From assembly GCA_039915945.1 (NCBI GenBank), contig JBDSMH010000050.1, positions 1 to 13,227 of the forward strand: a stretch of 13,227 nucleotides of DNA. The letters are read 5' to 3'. A model generated the notes under the pieces. That model saw only the letters and a program-made list of their open reading frames with translations. It did not search any database and was not told the DNA's origin. The translations under genes were made by a program, and so were the position numbers. Positions 1 through 7,260 of this stretch are shown here, in pieces. This stretch comes from DATLFA01 sp039915945 (GTDB taxonomy: Bacteria > Actinomycetota > Acidimicrobiia > Acidimicrobiales > WLNW01). Position 1 is the first letter of the stretch; every line of letters starts with the position of its first letter.

Positions 1-325
1 CGATGGCATGGACCTGACCGCTGGTGAGGGTCCCGTCGAGCCACGCCGCTTCGGTCAACGGCATCGCTTTGAGCTTGCGAGCCAGCGTCACCGACCGCTG
101 CGCGTCAGCGGGCGCCAACCCGGCGCAGCGTTCCAGGAACTGCGCCGTCGACGACGCCTTCGACAACCGATACAACATCAACTCGTCGAACGCCCGCAAC
201 GGTTCCATCGTCATGGCCAGCAGCATTTCCCGGGCCTGGAGCACCGCCGCGAGGTCATCGCCGTCGACGGCTAGTTCGAGGCGTTTGACCGCGTCGAGCA
301 ACTCGCAAACCGTCGGACTCAACAT
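1..325 (-). CDS. DUF222 / HNH endonuclease family protein, N-terminal part (cut by window edge)
   Basis: The minus strand reads open from an ATG at 323-325 to the window edge, giving 108 residues with no stop. The peptide begins MLSPTVCELLDAVKRLELAV and continues through a helical, Ala/Leu-rich region with REMLLAMTMEPLRAFDELML and ERCAGLAPADAQRSVTLARK. The end, TEAAWLDGTLTSGQVHAI, is the characteristic DUF222 (13E12 repeat) layout. In this family DUF222 precedes a C-terminal HNH nuclease motif, which would lie outside the window, so nuclease activity is inferred from the family only. These genes are abundant, multi-copy and often mobile in actinobacteria, and their biological role is poorly known. 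The ATG is favoured because a possible -35/-10 pair sits directly upstream and no SD sequence is visible, which suggests leaderless translation. It lies downstream of and in the same direction as the sensor phosphatase gene but probably has its own promoter. Confidence 0.85.
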   Translation of the reverse strand, partial: MLSPTVCELLDAVKRLELAVDGDDLAAVLQAREMLLAMTMEPLRAFDELMLYRLSKASSTAQFLERCAGLAPADAQRSVTLARKLKAMPLTEAAWLDGTLTSGQVHAI

Positions 326-331
326 GCAGTG

Positions 332-360
332 ATCGTACACCTGTTCGGTCCATACAGCAA
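332..360 (-). promoter_or_regulatory. Putative promoter of the DUF222/HNH gene, leaderless
   Basis: On the minus strand a TTGCTG hexamer (355-360) and a TACGAT hexamer (332-337) are separated by exactly 17 nt. The TACGAT fits the actinobacterial -10 pattern TANNNT. Only 6 nt separate it from the ATG at 323-325, so transcription would start at or next to the start codon. The local sequence is AT-richer than the surrounding genes. This is a pattern match only. Confidence 0.5.
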
Positions 361-411
361 ACGAAATACCAACAAAATCAAGGAAATTGCGCGTGCTCGT
401 GGTCTCGCCGC

Positions 412-436
412 AGCGCTGACTTTGTGTCAGGGCGCT
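412..436 (-). terminator. Hairpin at the 3' end of the sensor phosphatase gene
   Basis: An inverted repeat has arms AGCGCTGAC (412-420) and GTCAGGGCGCT (426-436), a loop of 5 nt (421-425) and a 2-nt bulge. It overlaps the TAG stop of the phosphatase gene (435-437). No U-tract follows on the minus strand, which is common for actinobacterial terminators. It could be a terminator or a 3' stabilising stem. Confidence 0.45.
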
Positions 437-2621
437 ACACGCCAGGCGGTGCCGTGCGCGCCCGAATCGATCGTGCGACGAGCACGACGACATCGTCTTG
501 CGCCCTGTCGCCGATCGTCGCCGCGAGTGTCTCGGCATCGACGTTGGTCCCGAGGCGATCGGCGATCTCGACGAGGCGGGCGAGCGAACGATCGATGTCT
601 TCGTCGCGCCGCTCTACCAACCCGTCGGTATAGACCACGACGCTGTCGTTGTCGTCTATCTGGAACTCACATTCCGTGTACAGCGCCGTCGTATCGACAC
701 CCAATGGTGCCCCGGCCTTGGCGTGCATGAGTGCGGCGCCGGTGGCACCGACGAGCACCGGCGGCGGGTGTCCTGCCAATGCGAATCGACAATGTCCCGA
801 TGCATCGAGCGTCATGTAGCACGCCGTCGCGAAGACGTCGCGGCTGCCTTCGCAGATCAACCGGTTTGCGTGGCCCAGAACGAGCGCCGGCTCTCGGTAG
901 GCACCCGCGCAGGCGCGGAGGACGTGGCGGATCTTGCCCATCGACGCGGCGGCGCGCACGCCCTTGCCGGCGACGTCGCCGACGGTGATGGCCAACCGGC
1001 CGTCGGCCAGTTCGAAGGCGTCGTACCAATCGCCACCGATGAGCGACAGGGCGACACCGGGGCGATACGCCGCCGACAGTTCGTAGGCCGTCGACGACGG
1101 CAGTGCGGCCGGCAGTAGGTCGCGTTGCAGTGTCAGGGCGACCTGCTCCTGCGTGTCGTACAGGCGGGCCCGTTCGAGTGCGCCTGCGACCATTGCCGTG
1201 ATCTGTTGCAGCCAGTGCAGTTGCGCGTCGTCGAAGGCCTGCACGTCCGAGAAGCCGAAAGCGATGGCGCCGATGACCTTGTGACCGACCGCTAGCGGAT
1301 TGCACACCAGTGCCCTCGACGCTTGCAGCGAATCGAGATGCACCTCCGGATACTTCTCCTCGATCTGCGCGGCATCGCGAAACACGATGGATCTCCCGCT
1401 GCGGACAGCGTCGCCGAACGGCGTGCCCGAGGCGACGGGAATGACCGCCCAGCGTTGTGTGAGCGCCGGATCGACAGTGGAACTGTGCTGGATGTGCAGA
1501 TCGCTGCCCTCGAGCAAACCGATGCTGACGGCCTTTGCGGGGGCGATCGACGGGATCGCCTCCGCCGCGGTGGTGATCACCTCCGCGGCAGTAACGGCCA
1601 CCGCGAGTGCGGCCGCCAAGTCGCGTTCACTGGCAATCTGGTGGCGGCTGTGCACCAGTGCGCGGTGATGGCGCAACGAGAGCCACATCGCCAGCGCGGC
1701 CAACGCGGTGAGGCCCAAGCCGCTCAAGAGAACCGCAGTGGACAGAGTGCGCGAAGTCGCGACGGGGACGTCGAGATCGATCAGCCACGTGCGGCCACCG
1801 ATCGCAAGTTGCTGGACGGAGTTGCGGCGCGGGAGTTGCGCGGTGCGGAAGAGTTCCGTGCCCTCGTCGACGATGCGAAAACGCGTACCAGGGGGCAGCC
1901 CCGCGCCGATCGACTTGCCGACGGCCTCGCCGAGGTAGGTGATCGACAGGAAGCCCACGACCTGGTTGTCAGGGCGCTTCAATGGCTGGAAGATCAAGAA
2001 GCCCGGGCGTGTCGACGGCGCGAGCGCGACGACGGGCGTGACGAGGGCCTTGCCTTGTTCGAGCGCGCGACGCGCGGTGTCGCCCCGGCCCGGATCCTGC
2101 GCGATGTCGAAACCGAGGACTCGCCGCTGCGCTTCGTCGAGCGGGTGTGCGAATGCGACCGGGAAATACACGGGCCGACGGGGTGCGGCGGCGAATGTGC
2201 CGTCTGTTGCTCGATCGATGATGCGCAGGCCGGAGGTCGCCTCGAACTGCGACCGCTGTGCGTCGGCCACGATCGGTTCGTAGGCCAACGCGCCGGCGAC
2301 GCCGGGCGCCAGCAACACTTGGGCGAAGGTTTCGAGGCGCTGGGCGTCGACGACGCCGTTGTAATCCACAAGAGCGTTCGCCGACGCCAGTACCGCTTCG
2401 GTCTGTGAATATCCGGCCGAAAGACCGCCGATCAGGGCCGTTGCTTCGGCCTGGTGGGCGCGCTGCGCGTCGCGATTCTCCCGATGGCGAAACACCGTCC
2501 AGGACATCAAGGTGGCGATGAGTAGGCAAGCCACGAGCAGCAACGCGACGAGTCGATCCCGTCGCAGATTGCGATCGGGCCCTTCGACGAGTCGGTTTGC
2601 TGGACCCCGCCACGTCTGCAA
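435..2621 (-). CDS. Membrane sensor serine phosphatase: CHASE domain, GAF domain, SpoIIE/PP2C phosphatase
   Basis: A 728-residue protein. Domain order: a short basic N-terminus; membrane helix 1 (about 23-44); an extracytoplasmic CHASE-like sensor (about 50-285) with AYEPIV (113-118), YFPVAFAHPL (152-161) and LGFDIAQD (169-176); membrane helix 2 (about 292-316); a GAF-like domain (about 335-490); and a SpoIIE-type PP2C phosphatase (about 495-720). The phosphatase motifs are present: LQRDLLPAALP (498-508), GGDWYDAF (529-536), VGDVAGKG (547-554), VVYTDGLVE (662-670) and QDDVVVL (708-714). The metal-binding aspartates are therefore intact, and active Mn/Mg-dependent Ser/Thr dephosphorylation is expected. 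Family members usually dephosphorylate anti-anti-sigma (STAS) proteins. No STAS or RsbW-like gene is nearby, so the substrate is unknown. The start is the most upstream TTG (2619-2621), with GGGGT just before it, because later codons fall inside the first membrane helix. It is divergent from the BTAD/NB-ARC regulator. Confidence 0.9.
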   Translation of the reverse strand: MQTWRGPANRLVEGPDRNLRRDRLVALLLVACLLIATLMSWTVFRHRENRDAQRAHQAEATALIGGLSAGYSQTEAVLASANALVDYNGVVDAQRLETFAQVLLAPGVAGALAYEPIVADAQRSQFEATSGLRIIDRATDGTFAAAPRRPVYFPVAFAHPLDEAQRRVLGFDIAQDPGRGDTARRALEQGKALVTPVVALAPSTRPGFLIFQPLKRPDNQVVGFLSITYLGEAVGKSIGAGLPPGTRFRIVDEGTELFRTAQLPRRNSVQQLAIGGRTWLIDLDVPVATSRTLSTAVLLSGLGLTALAALAMWLSLRHHRALVHSRHQIASERDLAAALAVAVTAAEVITTAAEAIPSIAPAKAVSIGLLEGSDLHIQHSSTVDPALTQRWAVIPVASGTPFGDAVRSGRSIVFRDAAQIEEKYPEVHLDSLQASRALVCNPLAVGHKVIGAIAFGFSDVQAFDDAQLHWLQQITAMVAGALERARLYDTQEQVALTLQRDLLPAALPSSTAYELSAAYRPGVALSLIGGDWYDAFELADGRLAITVGDVAGKGVRAAASMGKIRHVLRACAGAYREPALVLGHANRLICEGSRDVFATACYMTLDASGHCRFALAGHPPPVLVGATGAALMHAKAGAPLGVDTTALYTECEFQIDDNDSVVVYTDGLVERRDEDIDRSLARLVEIADRLGTNVDAETLAATIGDRAQDDVVVLVARSIRARTAPPGV

Positions 2622-2701
2622 GACCCCGACGATAGCGCTAGTAGCTCGTAGTATTGAAGGACCGTGGCCAGTGGTGTGCGGGAACCCGACGAAAGCATGA
2701 C
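2622..2701. promoter_or_regulatory. Divergent intergenic control region between sensor phosphatase and BTAD regulator
   Basis: These 80 bp separate two divergent large signalling genes and must hold both 5' control regions. On the plus strand TAGTAT (2649-2654) fits a TANNNT -10 element, giving a leader of about 40 nt before the GTG at 2702. No convincing -35 lies 16-18 nt upstream. The palindrome TAGCGCTA (2633-2640) lies in the centre and could be an operator core. GAAAG (2691-2695) is a plausible SD for the GTG at 2702. Confidence 0.4.
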
Positions 2702-5611
2702 GTGTTGACGTTCCAGGTACTCGGTCCGCTGCGCGTCGCCGGCGACGACGGCGGTGATGCGACGCCTCCCGGGGGTCTGCAGCGACGACTGTTGTTGTCG
2801 CTGCTCGTCGACGCGGGCGGGGTCGTGTCGACCGATCGACTCGCCGATGCGCTATGGCCCGACGCGCTACCGGCCAACTATGCCGCGGCCTTGCACACGC
2901 ACGTATTCCGCTTGCGCAAAGCGCTCCCCACGCTGTCGATCGAGCGACACTCCGACGGCTATCTCCTCGAGCTCGACGATCACCGATGCGATGCCGACGA
3001 GTTCGCCGCGGTCATCACCGAAGCGGCCGCAGTGCGGGCCACCGACGCGTGGCGCGCCGTGCAAATGGTCGATCAGGCGCTGGGTTGGTGGCGCGGCGAA
3101 CCGTACCTCGAGCTCGCCGACAGCAACCGAGCACAGGCCGACCGCGCCCGCCTCGTCGGGCTGCGCCTTCGCGGGTACGACGAGCGTTTCGAAGCCCTGA
3201 TCGATCTCGGGCGCCATGTCGAGGTCGTCGCCGAACTCGAAGCGCTCACGGTGTCGCACCCGACGCGTGAGCGGCCCCACGCGCAGCTCATGCGAGCGCT
3301 GGTCGGGTCGGGGCGCTCGGTCGACGCGCTGCGGGTGTTCGACCGGTTCCGGCGGGCACTCGGCGACGAACTCGGCGTCGATCCGTCGCCGGAACTGCGG
3401 GAACTACACGACGCCATCTTGACCGGCGAGGCCACCGAATCGCGCGCCGTGGGGCACGGCCCCGAGGCCGGCCTCGAACCGGCGATCGGTGCGCCCCATT
3501 TGCCTCGCTTGTCGTCACTCTTCGTGGCCCGCGAGCGCGAGCTGGATGTCCTCGCAGAGTTGTTGACGCAAAGTCGCCTCGTCACGTTGCTCGGTACCGG
3601 TGGTGTGGGCAAGACCCGCCTCGCCATCGAGACGGGTCGTCGGCTCGCGGCTCAGTTCGGCGACGGTGTCTGGCTGTGCGAGTTGGCCGGAAGCTCGCAC
3701 GGCAATGCGCTCGAACCAGTGGCGACGCAACTCGGCATCGAGTCGCGCGCCGGAGTCGGTATCGAGCGTCGCGTCGCCGAGGTGCTTCGCCATCGACGCA
3801 TGTTGTTGATCCTCGACAACTGTGAACATGTCCTCGACGCCGTGGCGCCGTTGGTCGAGCAAGTAGTGGCGATGACCGATCACGTCCGAGTGTTGGCGAC
3901 CAGTCGTGAACGCCTCGCGGTCGACGGCGAGCAACTCTTCCCGGTCGCGCCACTCTCGACGACCGACGACGACGAGGGGGCTGCGGCAGCGACGCGATTG
4001 TTCGTCGATCGGGCAAAGGCGATGCAACCGGGCTTCGTTGCCGAGGGCCCAGCGCTCGACGCGGTGGTGCAACTCTGCCGCCGGTTGGACGGCCTGCCGT
4101 TGGCGATCGAGTTGGCCGCGGCCCGCTTGCACACGATGGATGTCGGTGAGATCAACTCCGAAATCGCCCGCGGCATCGGCATCTTGTCGACGGGTCGGCG
4201 CAGCGCCCCCCGTCATCGCTCGCTGATGGCGTCGATGCAATGGTCATTCGATCTCCTGGAGCGAGATGAACAGGATGCGCTGACACGGCTGTCGGTATTT
4301 CGTAGTTCGTTCACCGTCGACGGCGCGGCCGCGGTGATCGACCAACCGGTATCCGAGGCCCGGCGTCTCCTTGCTGCATTGAGCGAACGGTCGTTGTTGC
4401 AGCGCAGCGCGGGCACGCATTCGATGCTCGAACCGGTGCGTCAGTTCGCCAACGAGCAGTCGTCCGAAACGCCGGGTCGCGCTGAAGCGGTGGATCGACA
4501 CGCCCGGTTTCACCTCGAACTCGTCGAACGGCTTCGCACCGAGTTGCGTGGGTCTGATCCTGCCAAGGTGACGCGCCAACTCGACGATGCGTTCGTAGAG
4601 CTCCGCGCGGTTCGCGATCACTTCATCGCGGTCGGTGATGCCGACGGCCTGCTGCGCCTGGTGCTCAACCTCAACGACTACGGCATGTACCACATGCGGC
4701 GCGAGGTGTTGACGTGGGGCGAAGATGCGGCGAAGGTGTCCGACGATCCGCACGACGGCCGAGTCGCAGACGCGCTCGCAGTCGCCGCGCTCGGCGCGTG
4801 GAATCGCGGTGACCGTCGACGGTTCGTGCAGCTGTCACGAGAGGCGCACGACGCCTCCATCGAGCGAACCGGCGCGGTCTCAGCGCTCGTCGCGAGCAAT
4901 CTCGGCTTGTTCGGGCTGGCCGAAGGAAATTTGGTCGAAGGAGGCGACTGGTACCGGCACGCGTTGACGCTCGCCGACCCGGACGACTCGCTCTTTCGCA
5001 GCGAGGCCGCGGCAACCGCCGTGTTGTGCCTCGCGTACGACCGAGATCCGCGCACAGTGCTCGAGGCCGATCGGCTGCTCGAGCAGTTCTGTCAGGATGG
5101 TGACGGATTTGCTGCGGCGTGGGCGTGGTACGCCGCGGGGGAGGCGCTGATCGCCATCGATCCGGCACAGGCGGAGGTTCGGCTGCGCCGAGCATTGGAA
5201 ATGGCACGCGCCGGTGAAGCGTGGTTCATCGCCGGCGTCGCCGGGGCTTCACTGGCGTCGCTCGATGTCCGCAAAGGTGAAGTGGAGCGTGCCATCGAGC
5301 ACTACCGCTGGCTGCTGCCGCTGTGGACGCGCGCCGAGGCAACGGTGCTGTGGACCGTGCTGCGCTCGACGACCGAGCTCCTGGCGCGTCTCGGCGATGG
5401 CCGCACGGCGGCCGTGCTGTTGAGCGCGGTGCGCACGACGCCCGACGGCCACGCGTTGTTCGGTGACGATCTCGCTCGTCTCGATCAATTGGCGATCGAG
5501 TTGCGCACGCGCCTCGGTGAAAACGCTTTCGAGGCCGCCACCCTCGAAGGGAGCGGCCTCGACGTCGCCGATGCCGCGGAGGTCGCCCTCCGCTGCTTCG
5601 ACGAGTATTGA
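2702..5611 (+). CDS. BTAD (SARP/AfsR-type) transcriptional regulator fused to NB-ARC-like ATPase and TPR-like C-terminus
   Basis: 969 residues counted from the GTG at 2702. Order: an OmpR-like winged helix (about 1-90, LGPLRVAG then LADALWP and VFRLRKAL); a bacterial transcriptional activation domain (about 97-243, ending ALGDELGVDPSPELRELH); and a STAND/NB-ARC-like ATPase. The ATPase has P-loop GTGGVGKT (298-305), Walker B LLILDN (368-373), sensor ATSRERL (399-405) and the GLPL motif (464-467). The remaining ~400 residues are helical and TPR-like. Such proteins are cytoplasmic, ATP-gated transcription activators, for example AfsR-like or LuxR-less MalT-like STAND regulators; the target genes are unknown. 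An in-frame TTG at 2654 would add 16 residues with no SD and no family similarity. The GTG has GAAAG 6 nt upstream, and the winged helix begins at once after it. It is divergent from the sensor phosphatase, and its stop lies 8 nt from the convergent flavoprotein gene. Confidence 0.92.
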   Translation: MLTFQVLGPLRVAGDDGGDATPPGGLQRRLLLSLLVDAGGVVSTDRLADALWPDALPANYAAALHTHVFRLRKALPTLSIERHSDGYLLELDDHRCDADEFAAVITEAAAVRATDAWRAVQMVDQALGWWRGEPYLELADSNRAQADRARLVGLRLRGYDERFEALIDLGRHVEVVAELEALTVSHPTRERPHAQLMRALVGSGRSVDALRVFDRFRRALGDELGVDPSPELRELHDAILTGEATESRAVGHGPEAGLEPAIGAPHLPRLSSLFVARERELDVLAELLTQSRLVTLLGTGGVGKTRLAIETGRRLAAQFGDGVWLCELAGSSHGNALEPVATQLGIESRAGVGIERRVAEVLRHRRMLLILDNCEHVLDAVAPLVEQVVAMTDHVRVLATSRERLAVDGEQLFPVAPLSTTDDDEGAAAATRLFVDRAKAMQPGFVAEGPALDAVVQLCRRLDGLPLAIELAAARLHTMDVGEINSEIARGIGILSTGRRSAPRHRSLMASMQWSFDLLERDEQDALTRLSVFRSSFTVDGAAAVIDQPVSEARRLLAALSERSLLQRSAGTHSMLEPVRQFANEQSSETPGRAEAVDRHARFHLELVERLRTELRGSDPAKVTRQLDDAFVELRAVRDHFIAVGDADGLLRLVLNLNDYGMYHMRREVLTWGEDAAKVSDDPHDGRVADALAVAALGAWNRGDRRRFVQLSREAHDASIERTGAVSALVASNLGLFGLAEGNLVEGGDWYRHALTLADPDDSLFRSEAAATAVLCLAYDRDPRTVLEADRLLEQFCQDGDGFAAAWAWYAAGEALIAIDPAQAEVRLRRALEMARAGEAWFIAGVAGASLASLDVRKGEVERAIEHYRWLLPLWTRAEATVLWTVLRSTTELLARLGDGRTAAVLLSAVRTTPDGHALFGDDLARLDQLAIELRTRLGENAFEAATLEGSGLDVADAAEVALRCFDEY

Positions 5612-5619
5612 TCCTTCGG

Positions 5620-6801
5620 CTACCAGCGGGGTTCGTCGGCGCCGATCCCGAGCGCGACCTTGGCGACCATTTCGTGCGTCAGTGCGTCGTTGCCCGGATG
5701 GAAACCACCACAGCGAACGTCACGGTAGCGACGTTCGAGTTCGTTGCCGCGGAACATGCCCGCGCCACCGGATACCTCGAGCGCGATGTCGACGACGCGC
5801 TTGGCCGCCGTGACCGACCGCCACTTCGACGAGAGAATGCGGACCGCCCACCATTGACCGAGGTCGGCTCCGGCGAGCCAATCACTCAGAAACTGTTGCG
5901 CGGTCGCACTTGCGGCATCGAGTTCCAGCACCATTTCGGCGATCTGGTGTTGGACCATCGGGTTGTACGCGTACGCACCGCGAGGGATCGCAACAGACGT
6001 CTTGGTGCGAGCGCCTTCGACCGATAGCTCGAGGGCACGATCCGCGATGCCCAGATACACGTGCGAGATCAGCGCCAGCGCCCAGACATTCATCGCGACG
6101 AGGAAGAGGTCGTTGTCGCTGCCGGCGGGAGTAACGCGACCGATGCGCTCGGTTGGCACGAATACGTCCTCGAGAATGGTGTCGTGGCTCTGCGACGCGC
6201 GCATGCCCAGCGTGTCCCAAGTCTCGACGACGGTGACGCCGGCAGCGGTTCGGTCGACGAAGCCGTGCACGATCATCGGGTTGGTCGGGTCGGACATGTC
6301 GAGCGCGTGCACGCCCAGGTACGACCACACCGGCCCGTTCGACCCGAACATCTTACGTCCGGTGAAGCGGTAGCCACCGTCGACGGGGACGGCAGCCGAC
6401 GTCGACATCACGACCGGCGCGTCGTTGCCGCGTTCGGCATGGCCGGCCGCGAAGATCGTGCCCGCGACGGCGGCCTCGAGGATCCAGCGCAGGGATCGAT
6501 CGCCGGCGCGTTCGAATTCGGCCGCGATGCCGACCCAGTAGTGATGCATGGAGAGCGCGAGCGCGGTGGCCGGCGCGTAGCGGGCGATACGCCGTTGCTC
6601 AGCGGCGAGGTCGGCGAGGTCGTACCCACCGCCGCCGAGGTGCACGGGCACCGCGGCCGCCAGGTAGCCGGCATCGCGCAGGATGGCCAGGTCCTCGTAG
6701 AAGTAGGTGTTGGTGCGGTCGGCTTCTGCCGCCCGGGTGCGGAAGCTGTCGAGGACGCTGTCGGCCAGCGCAGTAACCGGCCGGTTCTCGAGCATGGTCA
6801 T
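5620..6801 (-). CDS. Acyl-CoA dehydrogenase-fold flavoprotein, possibly a monooxygenase-type member
   Basis: 393 residues, the usual length for the acyl-CoA dehydrogenase superfamily. The N-terminal helical domain (about 1-115) includes LRDAGYLAAAVPVHLGGGG. The middle beta domain (about 120-230) includes GRKMFGSNGP and DTLGMRASQSHD. The C-terminal helical domain includes LEVSGGAGMFRGNELERRYRD. In classical short-chain enzymes the segment after RD ends in a YEGT motif whose Glu is the catalytic base; here the aligned residues are HPGN (368-371), so that Glu is replaced by Pro. His in this position recalls the DszC-type flavin monooxygenase branch. FAD or FMN binding is expected, but the substrate is unknown. 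The start ATG (6799-6801) has GAAGGG 9 nt upstream; a second ATG lies 6 nt further in. An inverted repeat occupies the leader. It is convergent with the BTAD regulator. Confidence 0.88.
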   Translation of the reverse strand: MTMLENRPVTALADSVLDSFRTRAAEADRTNTYFYEDLAILRDAGYLAAAVPVHLGGGGYDLADLAAEQRRIARYAPATALALSMHHYWVGIAAEFERAGDRSLRWILEAAVAGTIFAAGHAERGNDAPVVMSTSAAVPVDGGYRFTGRKMFGSNGPVWSYLGVHALDMSDPTNPMIVHGFVDRTAAGVTVVETWDTLGMRASQSHDTILEDVFVPTERIGRVTPAGSDNDLFLVAMNVWALALISHVYLGIADRALELSVEGARTKTSVAIPRGAYAYNPMVQHQIAEMVLELDAASATAQQFLSDWLAGADLGQWWAVRILSSKWRSVTAAKRVVDIALEVSGGAGMFRGNELERRYRDVRCGGFHPGNDALTHEMVAKVALGIGADEPRW

Positions 6802-6811
6802 GGTAAAGGTT

Positions 6812-6852
6812 CCCTTCGATGATGCGGGGTTGCGGCGTCATCATCCGAAGGG
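6812..6852. promoter_or_regulatory. Inverted repeat in the 5' leader of the flavoprotein gene
   Basis: CCCTTCGATGATG (6812-6824) is mirrored by CATCATCCGAAGGG (6839-6852), giving 13 paired bases with one bulged C and a 14-nt spacer. The right edge of the stem in the minus-strand transcript contains GAAGGG, the presumed SD of the flavoprotein gene. The element may be an operator for a dimeric repressor, or a stem that hides the ribosome binding site. No U-tract follows, so a terminator for the upstream pilin gene is less likely. Confidence 0.5.
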
Positions 6853-6906
6853 TTGCTCACATGGCACTCACAGCGCCTTACATGCCCGTGTGTGCGAGAC
6901 CTTGTG

Positions 6907-7095
6907 CTACGCGCTGATGGAGCGCCCGACGGTCGAGAACTTGCTCGAGGCGCTCTTGCCGAGCGTTGTCACTGCTGCGATGCACACGACCGCGATCAGC
7001 GCAACGAGTAGCGCATATTCGACGAGTGATGCCCCGCGTTCCGACTTGATGTGAGTCTTCACCCATGCCGAGAGGAAAACGAAATTCGCTGCCAC
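6907..7095 (-). CDS. Flp-type (class IVb) prepilin
   Basis: 62 residues from a GTG at 7093-7095. The core ERGASLVEYALLVALIAV has the Flp prepilin signature: a Gly cleavage site (residue 21), mature Glu at +5, Tyr at +6, then one hydrophobic helix of about 20 residues and a short polar tail ending in GRSISA. After cleavage by a TadV-type prepilin peptidase, Flp subunits polymerise into adhesive Tad pili outside the cell. This start has a good SD (AAGGCAGG, 5 nt upstream). The longer reading from a GTG at 7123-7125 adds 10 residues without an SD. A shorter start at 7060-7062 would also keep the signature. No tadA, tadB, tadC or peptidase gene is adjacent, so this is an orphan pilin; a TadE-like gene lies about 5.5 kb away on the other strand. 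Confidence 0.85.
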   Translation of the reverse strand: MAANFVFLSAWVKTHIKSERGASLVEYALLVALIAVVCIAAVTTLGKSASSKFSTVGRSISA

Positions 7096-7156
7096 GTCAA
7101 CCTGCCTTGTTCTACTTTTGTTCACCCATGCGTCGGTCGACGATCGTTCGCGCTTA

Positions 7157-7201
7157 GCGCTGACAGGGATCAGTGCCTATGGACCTAGCCCGTTCGGGCT
7201 A
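7157..7201 (+). other. Tandem hairpins in the Flp / iron-permease intergenic region
   Basis: Two stems lie side by side. The first is GCGCTGA (7157-7163) paired with TCAGTGC (7170-7176) around a 6-nt loop. The second is TAGCCC (7186-7191) paired with GGGCTA (7196-7201) around GTTC. The first stem is complete on the plus strand only if a G-U pair is allowed; on the minus strand it has an A-C mismatch. This favours a plus-strand RNA leading to the iron permease gene. I checked for cyclic-di-GMP-I riboswitch signatures, expected near pilins, and did not see them. Confidence 0.45.
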
Positions 7202-7260
7202 AATGTGGGGGCGCGCCGAGCACATGGTTCGACAAGAGCAGGCCCGGGTACTCGGGAGCA

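Noticed and set aside
2654..2701. Upstream TTG start for the BTAD regulator
   Set aside because: The added 16 residues have no SD and no family similarity; the GTG at 2702 has a spaced GAAAG and starts just before the winged helix.
435..5600. Many long plus- and minus-strand frames opposite the phosphatase and regulator genes (for example 1323-2408 and 3515-4240)
   Set aside because: They are antisense or off-frame shadows expected in GC-rich DNA, with no domain or SD support.
5609..5622. Bidirectional terminator between regulator and flavoprotein genes
   Set aside because: The stops are only 8 nt apart and I see no stem with a U-tract around them.
7141..7210. Cyclic-di-GMP-I (GEMM) riboswitch near the Flp pilin
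   Set aside because: The conserved GEMM helices and tetraloop-receptor sequences are not seen on either strand.
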